From Leptobrachium leishanense (lineage: Eukaryota > Chordata > Amphibia > Anura > Megophryidae), in NCBI GenBank assembly GCA_009667805.1, contig CM019067.1, forward strand, positions 243,757,721 to 243,821,720: DNA of 64,000 nt. The letters run 5' to 3'. The notes below the pieces were generated by a model. That model was not told the DNA's origin. It worked only from the letters and a program-made list of their open reading frames with translations, and ran no database searches. The stretch's first letter is position 1, and each line of letters opens with the position of its first letter. Shown one piece after another: positions 56,393 through 64,000 of the stretch. A program made the position numbers and the translations under genes.

Positions 56393-59300
56393 GAACGACT
56401 GAGCCAGGACCCGGAGTCCGAGGAAGTGGCTTCTGCTATACGTACCCTCACCGAACAAGTAACGGCCATCGCCCAATCAGTACAGCAGTTGCAAGTAAGC
56501 CATGCTACGCTACAACCAACCAACCATGTTTCACTAAAACCACGTACTTTCTGTAACGAACACGTCAAAGTACAAATGGTCATATCATTATTATCTGGTG
56601 AACCCCAATCTTGGGCCCACCAGCTGTTGAGGACCCAAAGCCCACTCCTCAATACCTGGGAGACCCTTCTGTCTGCCCTGGATGCAATATATGATGATCC
56701 GTTCCGTCAAGATATAGCACAACGTGAAATCAAAGCCCTCAAGCAAGGCCGCCGTCCTGTGGAGGACTATGTTATGGAGTTCAAACAATATGCCTTGGAT
56801 ACTGCATGGAACAAAGCAGCTCTTATCACCCAGTTCCGCAGCGGGTTATCAGACCAAGTAAAGGACGAACTCGCCCGGATCGGCGTTCCATCTACGCTAG
56901 AAATGCTGATGCAAGTATCCATATCAATTGATAGAAGACTCCGCGAGAGGAGACAAGAAAGAAACCTGTATCCCCCCGTACAACCACATCGTGCTCCACA
57001 ACCTGCCCTTCACGATGTCACCAGAGCATTGGTTCCCTATGCACCATGCAACGCACAGGAGGAAATGATGCAGATAGGAGCAATCGACAGGCACCTCCCA
57101 CCAGAAGAGATGGCACAACGCAGAACAAATCGCCTTTGTCTCTCTTGTAGTCAGGCCGGCCACGTGATTCGTAATTGCCCCGAGAAGGCCGAACGTGGAG
57201 GTAAGAAAACGAATATGCCTTCCGACCTTGTCTCCAACCATAATGCATTGCTGATTGCCCCTCACCTGTCTATCCCTATCTTTCTACAGTTGAATGAACA
57301 ACGCCTCCCACTAACTGCCATGATAGATTCCGGAGCAAGCGGAAATTTCATGGACTTATCACTCGCCACTAGTTTGTGTGTACCTATAATCAATAAAAAA
57401 CACCCTTTTCACGTAAAACTGACTGATGGTTCATCATTGAAGTCAGGGTTGGTTACCCTTGAAACCATTCCTATCCGAATGTATATTGGTCACGACCACC
57501 TCGAGACCATTTCTTTTGACCTTGTATCCTCACCAGTGTTCCGAATAATACTCGGGTTACCATGGTTACGTGTACACGATCCTCTTATACGTTGGGAAAA
57601 AGAGACCGTATTGTTCATATCCCCACATTGTCTGCAACAATGTTTGAGACCGCGCGTTAAAACTATCAATTCTATCCTAGATCTACACATGGAGAAAAAA
57701 CAAGTTGTCCTTCCACCAGTTTATACCGAATATCAAGACGTGTTTAACGAGAAAAAAGCAGAAGATCTCCCTCCTCACAGGGTGTATGATTGCCCGATCG
57801 ACTTGCTTCCAGGGGCTGCCATCCCCTATGGAAGAATATACCCCCTGTCCGAACCAGAGCTTAAAACCCTAAAGGAGTACATACGGGAAAATATACAGAA
57901 AGGATTTATCCATTCATCTACCTCCCCTGCGGGAGCTGGGATTTTCTTTGTGGGAAAAAAGGACGGAGGACTACGACCCTGTGTCGATTATAGAGATCTC
58001 AAAGCCATCACAATAAAAAACAGGTACCGACTTCCACTGATCCCGGAGCTTATGGAACGGTTAAAAACAGCCAACATATTTACAAAACTTGATCCGAGGG
58101 GCGCCTACAACCTCCTGCGTATTCGTCAAGGAGACGAATGGAAAACCGCTTTCAACACCCGCTATGGACATTACGAATATCTCGTCATGCCTTAAGGATT
58201 ATGCAACGCCCCAGCGACTTTTCAGAATTTTGTAAATGATGTGTTCAGAGACCTCCTTGACATATGTGTAGTGGTGTACCTCGACGACATATTGATCTAC
58301 TCAGACACCCTCCAAGACCACAGACGACAAATGATAGAGGTCTTTTCCAGACTACGAAAACACCACTTATATGCTAAAAAAGAGAAATGCGTATTTGAAA
58401 CCAATCGAATAGCATTCCTGGGCTATATCCTTTCCCCTGGCAAAATTGAAATGGACCCTGAAAAGATAACCGCCATTACGTCCTGCCCGATTCCCACCTC
58501 CCGCAAGGAAGTACAGAGACTTATAGGGTTTGCTAATTTCTATAGGAAGTTTATACACTCATTTTCAAGACTCGTTGAACCTCTCACAAACCTAACCAGA
58601 ACCAAGGTACCATTCAAGTGGTCGGAATCTGCATCCCAAGCCTTTCACACCCTGCAAAAGCAGTTCACCACAGCTCCCATCCTTAGGTTACCCAATCCTG
58701 CTCTGCCGTACTACCTGGAAGTAGATGCTTCGTACAAAGCTACAGGTGCTGTTCTCTCTCAGAGTAACATCACCGACCGAGAACTCCATCCTATCGCATA
58801 CTTCTCAAAACGGATTACTCCTGCCGAATGCGATTACGAGATAGGTGACCGAGAGATGTTAGCCATTAAAAAGGCCCTGGAGGAATGGCGTCACCTTTTG
58901 GAAGGTACTATATGTCCCATTACCGTATTTACCGACCATAGAAACGTAGAGTATCTTCGTACAGCAAAACGAGTCAAACCCCGTCAAGCTCGTTGGGCTC
59001 TTTTCTTTTCTCAATTCCAATTACACATTACCTATCGACCAGGTGCAAAAAATGGTAAGGCAGACGCCTTATCCCGTTTATCGAACTCCGAGGAATCCAT
59101 ACCTACGGAACCTGAATCAATTCTCTCTTCAGGTCAATTTTTGGCTACCTATATAAAAATCTTGATAAAACCTTGATAAAAATCAAACAGCTCACTTCTC
59201 CAACAGACAATCCTCCAACTTCTGATGGTCTTCTCCTGTACAAGGATAGAATAATTGTTCCGGAAGAAGCACGGCCAGACATCCTCGCCTTGTGTCACGA

Positions 59301-60575
59301 TTCTCCTCAAGCCGGTCATGGAGGAATTAAGAAAACACAAAACCTACTCCAACGTCATTTCTACTGGCCAACCAACAGCAAGTCCGCTATCAAGTATGTA
59401 CAAGCTTGTCCAGTCTTTAATCGTAGTAAAAAGTGCCCACGAAAGACGGCGGGTCTCCTCCAACCTCTTCCGATTCCTGATCGGCCATGGAAAAACCTAA
59501 CAGTAGACTTTATTGTTGACCTACCTCCTTCCCAAGGATGTACGACAATCATGGTCGTGGTAGATCGTCTAACAAAAATGGCCCATTTTATCCCCACAAA
59601 AGGATTACCCACCGCAAAAGAAACTGCACGTTTATTCCATAAAGAGATTTTCCGTCTCCATGAAATCCCTACCTCAATCCTGTCTGACCGAGGTTCCCAA
59701 TTCACATCACGTTTCTGGAGGATGTTTTGTCTCTCTTTACAGATAAAAGTTAAACTGTCCTCTGCCTACCATCCACAAACGAATGGACAGACCGAGAGGG
59801 TAAATCAAATCGTGGAACAATATCTCCGGTGTTACACCTGCCACCTACAAGACGATTGGATCGACTTATTATCCGCAAACAGAGTTCGCTTATAATTCAG
59901 GAACACATCAGTCGTTACCCGTAGTTGAGGAAAAAAGGAGACTCATGTATCATCCTGCTCTTCTTCCTGATCTACCTCAGATAGGAAACGTCCCAAACGT
60001 CCAAGAACGACTGGAATGACTACGTGAAGGGCATCAACAGGCCCAACGTCTACTGCAACAAGCACAAAACACGTATAAAACCTATGCTGATAGAAAACGA
60101 AGACCCTCTCCCACGTATAGTGTTGGTCAAACAGCATGGCTCTCCACGAAGAACCTCCGTCTTGCTTGTCCCACCAAAAATCTAGGACCTACGTATATAG
60201 GTCCTTTTCCCATCTCAGCCATAGTATCTCCCACTGCAATCCGTCTCCAATTACCGGATAGTCTACGTCTTCACCCGGTATTCCACATTTCTCTATTGAA
60301 ACCCTGAACTGCACCCTCCGTTCGGTCCCAACTCACCATACCCCCTCCTCCTCTCCAAGTGGACGGTGACCCTGAGTTCGAAGTTCACCGTGTCCTGGAT
60401 TCCCGCTATCAACGACGACAACTCCAGTATCTTATCCATTGGAAGGGGTATGGCCCGGAGGAATGATCCTGGAAACCTGCTCGGAATATACATACTCCTT
60501 GTCTTCTTCTTCGATTTCATCGCTCCCATCTGACCAAGCCTGGTCCTTTGCTCTCCCGGAGGGCTCGCCTTGTGG
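56387..60575 (+). pseudogene. Chromovirus gag-pol, inactivated
   Basis: The ATG at 56387 lies in the last bases of the 5' LTR. Order: gag (capsid-like, VISLLSGEPQSWAHQLL; the segment before it looks shortened), zinc knuckle CLSCSQAGHVIRNC, protease (MIDSGASGNFMD), reverse transcriptase (LDPRGAYNLLRI, YLDDILIYS), RNase H (LEVDASYKATGAVL), integrase with an H-H-C-C region in which the last Cys appears as Phe (ACPVF), core Asp-Asp-Glu (VDFIVDLP, LSDRGSQF, NGQTERVN), and a chromodomain near 60370-60480 ([21 protein letters not shown]). Lesions: TAA 58193-58195 in RT, TGA near 59174, a frameshift near 59875, and further stops, including one at a conserved chromodomain Trp (about 60464). Confidence 0.93.
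56395..56404 (+). promoter_or_regulatory. Candidate self-priming primer-binding site
   Basis: ACGACTGAGC, two bases after the LTR end, is exactly complementary to GCTCAGTCGT at the predicted transcript start (56098-56107; also 61008-61017). Tf1/sushi retrotransposons are known to prime reverse transcription from the 5' end of their own RNA instead of a tRNA; this layout fits that. Confidence 0.7.
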
Positions 60576-60583
60576 GGGGATTG

Positions 60584-61304
60584 TGTCATGCCTCACCTCC
60601 ATAGCGCGGCCGTGGTGTCATGGCGACCGTCGGCATCTCCCGCGGTGGGGGAAGTCGGGTATTGGGAGGCCCCATACCGCTGGTCGTGATGCCCTCTCAG
60701 TGCAGCGTTTGGGCTCCCCCACTGCCTCCATCTTTTCCCTGTCGGCCTCCCGCGTGGTTCAGCATCGCTTGTGGGCGGCGGTGGGTGCGGTCTCCCATCA
60801 TGGCCGCGTGGGAGGATCCTTGGATCTCCTAGGCGTCTGTGGGGGGTGGCGCCCTCTAGCCCGCCTGCGGGGCGTGGCCTTCACAGGTTCTGGACAGGAC
60901 CTGGGGAGACCCGGCGAACAGGAGGGGCAGGGGAGGAGTCCCACTCACAGGAGGGGCTGAGCTCGTTACCCATACCTTATAAAAACCCCAAGGGCCAAGG
61001 AGAGAGTGCTCAGTCGTCAACTCCCTGTTGAACCTAAGCTTCCTGTTATCCTCTCCTGACCCCCATAGTTACTACAACGAACCTTTGCCTCCATTTTGAC
61101 CACGTCTTCTGAATACTTCCTTGTACCTTGCTTTGACCTTATTGACCTCCTGGTTTTCGACACTTAGCTTCCCACTCTCGCTTATGAACGTACTCCGCCT
61201 GGACCGACCACTTGCCTGATTTCGACCATCCCTTTGAATACTCCTTCTGTACCACGAACCGCATACTGGACTCCAAAACCCGTGTTTTACGAATAAGCAT
61301 GACA
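60584..61304 (+). repeat. 3' LTR of the chromovirus
   Basis: TGTCATGCC ... GCATGACA; preceded by the polypurine tract. It keeps an intact TATAAAA (60978-60984) and the same start-site sequence 30 bp on. Host sequence resumes at 61305. Confidence 0.95.
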
Positions 61305-61309
61305 CTATC

Positions 61310-62095
61310 CTACATAAAATCTTCTCAGCCCACACTTCCAGCCCATAATTTCTGCCTGCTCAGTATGATTTTGGCCACCCATTGCCGTGTGGCACCATGA
61401 GAAAGGGTCTCTCCATTTGGCAAGTGCATGCTCTATTTTGGAAACACTTTGAAATTCTGCACTTGTTCAAAATTACCGTTGTTACTTAACACTTTAAAAT
61501 AAACAGCTGAAAACATGATCTGCCACCTCCTATCGTCGTAAACAGCAGAGCACTTGGAACAAATAGTTTCCAGTGTCTTTCTCTGGTCCTGGCATGACCC
61601 TACTCACTCCAGCACTCACAGATCTCATCAAGGGTCAAGCTTCTTTCCAAGAAATCCTATGAACTTCAGGAAAGGATACAGATGGTAGTGCGGACGCCAA
61701 TGCTGGTATTGATCAGCAACTCCGAAGTATTATATGTTGAGCTGCCAATACATTTGCTCAGTCGGAAAAGAGCCGCTATTAACCCCAGTGACCAGGTGGT
61801 TTTACTATTGCCAGTCCAAATGTATCCACTGCTATTTGTTGCGCTGTTTGTGTTTTCCTTACTCGTTTTTGGAACTCACACATATTCCATACAATTTTCC
61901 CGCCATTAAATGGACTTTCTAAGATACTATTATTCTCATCAATTGGTATAATTTACTATATAAATATTATGCAATATGATGAAAAAAATGGGAAAAAAAA
62001 CCACACTTTTTCGAACTTTGATCCCTAAAATCTACAACCATCAAAAAAGACCCTCGCTAAACAGTGTCTAAATTTTCTACTGAGTTTAGAAATAC
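61310..62095. other. No recognised feature
   Basis: Moderate-complexity DNA without element termini. Small frames at 61682-61922 have no support. Confidence 0.35.
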
Positions 62096-62099
62096 CCAG

Positions 62100-62660
62100 T
62101 GCTCTATTACATTCTCCGCGCAAATTCATCCGTGCAGCGCAACTTTTTTGCGAGCAGCGTTAAACGTTAGCACGCGTAAATTAACACTGGTATTACGATC
62201 CGAGCGCATTTTGTCAGCCGTCAAAAAATATTGCGCGTAAAAAAGACGCGCAAAAGCGAGTGCAAATTAACGCTGCGCGCACGAATCGGTGGGCAGACTG
62301 TTTTTTCACACGATTCAGACAATCAGAATTAAGAACCACAATGTCTCCCGTTCAGTGTTTGTGCCTGTCAAAATAAATCTGAGTATATATGCTGCAGCAA
62401 TAATAAAAACACGCACAACCTCTCAATTTTATTGTTTGGGTATGTGTAGAATGTGTAGCTATACTGTGCTGTATTTTTTTTCGTGCTGGTGTTTTTCGTT
62501 TCGGCCAGAACGTTCAGATTTGCAGTTACCACCAGCTTTTCAAAGACGTTAAAATTATGCGCGCAAACGTCGTTTGTAAAACGTTGCGCATCGATTGTAA
62601 TACCATCCGCGTACCAGCGCACAAACGCATTTGCGCTCACAATGTTATGTATAGGATGCG
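62100..62660. mobile_element. Diverged copy of the GGCCCCTATTACA MITE
   Basis: From ctctattacattctccgcgc onward it follows 3308-4014 block by block (ggtattacgatccgagcgca, cacgaatcggtgggcag, gtttcggccagaacgttcag, gcgcaaacgtcg). Termini are eroded and no TSD can be defined. Confidence 0.8.
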
Positions 62661-63504
62661 CTCACTTCAAGAAAGTCAGACCATGGTGGGACCACAGCCA
62701 AAGAGGTTAAGTATAGGGAAGGGGGTTAAAGTACCATGATGCACAGGGTACATCCTTGGTCCTTAACAAGCTTTTTTTCATTGGTCCCTATGTGGTTAAT
62801 GACTACATTTATATCGGGCCCTTTATTTGAAAGATTCTTAAATCCAGTGATTTTCTTCACATACCTATGATCCCTGGATGAAATGATGATTTTTATTATT
62901 TACACCAGAGGTTAAAGTTTCCGGCTTCATAACACTCACATTGAATCCTTTACGTATTCATTGAATATTGGTGTGGACCAGTCTTGAGGCTACATCAATA
63001 AATCAAACTCCTCAATTTTTTTTCGAAAAGTAGAGAATTAATTAATGTTTAATTGTGAAGAAAACAGTCCCTGTAAAATCCCACAAAAGAAGCCATGGTA
63101 CTTTCCAGTGTTTGTGGTTCACAATATTACATTGCCTGTAATTCCAGGAAAACACTATGACGTAATAAATAATCTAACAGCATCTACATATCTTAACCTA
63201 TTCATGTCAGCATTGGCTTACTGATCAAATTTTTCAGTTAAAACCTAGGTATAGAGTTTAAAGTATGAAGAATATAGAACTGTGTCACTGATATTACATT
63301 AATTTTATTTTAAATATAAAACTGCTGCTGGGGAATTCCATTAGATTGCATCAACTTTTAATAGCAGATAGTGAGAATGTATTGGATAGCACACTAATGT
63401 TTTAATACTTAAATTATACACTATATAGCACATGCTTTATCACTCCTCTTTCCACTGGTTAAGCACTCACCACATCATCAGGACTTGCCTGGTTCAGCAG
63501 TCTC
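62661..63504. other. No recognised feature
   Basis: AT-rich with no long frames. 62700-62900 has a retroelement-like look without defining features. Confidence 0.35.
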
Positions 63505-63852
63505 ATAAAAATCCAAGATGTCAGCCACCTCTTGGAGAGGACCCAGATCCGCAATCCATCACAGATGGGGTTAAAGGCAGGCGTCTCTGCGAAGGGTAGA
63601 CTGTGCCCTTCCCAGCAGTGCCTGCTTTAATTTCTGCCGCCATTAGCGATGGGGAGGGAGAGGGGTCTTAAGGACTCACCCCTCCCCTTCTGGCACCCTC
63701 CCTGCTCTGACTTGGGGGGTGCCATAAACAGACTTCATCATGCCCGGCACGATGAATATAGTCCTCTGGCCAGAGTCCCAGAGGCAGAGCTATCAGAGAT
63801 GTCAGCCCGCACCGGGAGCCTACAGCATTCGCCCAAAATACCGGAAGATCAC
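63505..63852. mobile_element. Old piggyBac-type fragment
   Basis: Diverged version of the 53800-54150 blocks: ccaagatgtcagccacctc, gcccttcccagcagtgcctg, gatggggagggagagg, catcatgcccggcacgatga, gatgtcagcccgcaccggg. Ends missing. Confidence 0.7.
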
Positions 63853-64000
63853 TGTCACGTACTGGAACCGGGGTGGCACCAGAGTACGAGGGGGATGGTT
63901 GAGCCCAAGTGCAGTACACTGCACAGAGACAGGAATGGGTGGAGGTGGATGGAAAGAACAGACTGACCAGATTGCTGAAGATGGTAAGTGCGGTTGCTGG
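63853..64000. mobile_element. Possible LTR start at window edge
   Basis: TGTCACGTACTGGAACCGGG followed by ggcacc...gagccca parallels the first 55 bp of the solo LTR at 20391. The rest lies outside the window. Confidence 0.4.

Larger units (their letters stand above)
55674..61304 (+). mobile_element. Ty3/gypsy chromovirus (Tf1/sushi type), full length
   Basis: Two LTRs (719 and 721 bp), gag-pol between them, polypurine tract gtgggggga just before the 3' LTR, and CTGTC / CTATC flanks that look like a 5-bp TSD with one change. By eye the LTRs differ at about 28 positions plus a 2-bp indel (about 4%), mostly transitions, so insertion is not very recent. A C-terminal chromodomain and an apparent self-priming site place it in the Tf1/sushi group. 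Several stops and a frameshift make it defective. Confidence 0.95.

Noticed and set aside
60843..60865. CTCF site in the chromovirus LTR
   Set aside because: Only 11 of 14 core positions match and the 5' CCA is missing; kept as a remark only.

Overview
The window looks like amphibian (most likely anuran) nuclear DNA. This is inferred from the mix of elements: Tc1/mariner, PIF/Harbinger, hAT and piggyBac-type DNA transposons, Penelope-like retroelements with GIY-YIG endonucleases, a Tf1/sushi-type chromovirus and short LINE tails, in AT-rich DNA with TA microsatellites. I found no convincing host exon, tRNA, rRNA or CRISPR array. All recognisable coding sequence belongs to mobile elements, many nested up to four deep with exact target-site duplications (TSDs).

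Layout. 1-1355: unresolved AG-rich repeat. 1.36-4.37 kb: a Tc1 element broken by a LINE fragment and a 3-bp-TSD MITE, ending at half a piggyBac MITE. 5.3-6.6 kb: a non-autonomous hAT containing a palindrome, a SINE and a piggyBac MITE. 6.9-12.5 kb: two Penelope-like insertions with hammerhead-ribozyme motifs, one a head-to-head inverted pair whose right arm holds a piggyBac element. 13.7-18.4 kb: two MITEs, old piggyBac pieces and one perfect CTCF core. 19.4-22.8 kb: an inverted retroelement with a 14-bp TSD, holding a Tc1 element, which holds a solo LTR. 24.4-30.3 kb: a MITE, then an old piggyBac-type element interrupted by a younger relative and by a hAT whose interior is a 33-bp minisatellite and another MITE. 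31.1-32.3 kb: a decayed Tc1.

35.2-43.7 kb: an autonomous-type Harbinger element. Its transposase (+) and MADF-domain partner (-) are interlocked, each having its second exon inside the other's intron. A 5.65-kb hAT sits in transposase exon 1 and carries a five-exon SANT/Myb-like gene (-), an inverted SANT fragment (+) and an LTR-like segment. 44.9-50.6 kb: a MITE containing a hAT, containing a hAT, containing a hAT; this nest also holds a second copy of the Harbinger 3' region. 51.8-52.6 kb: a LINE 3' end whose tail recurs in the SINE and in the 33-bp minisatellite. 52.6-54.7 kb: a MITE holding a piggyBac element. 55.7-61.3 kb: a complete but inactivated chromovirus with two LTRs and an apparent self-priming site. 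62-64 kb: remnants and the start of a possible LTR.

Genes cooperate only within elements: the transposase with MADF or SANT DNA-binding partners in Harbinger transposons, RT with GIY-YIG endonuclease in Penelope-like elements, and gag-pol with the LTRs in the chromovirus. Coordinates of old fragments are approximate, and superfamily calls for short non-autonomous elements rest on termini and TSDs only.
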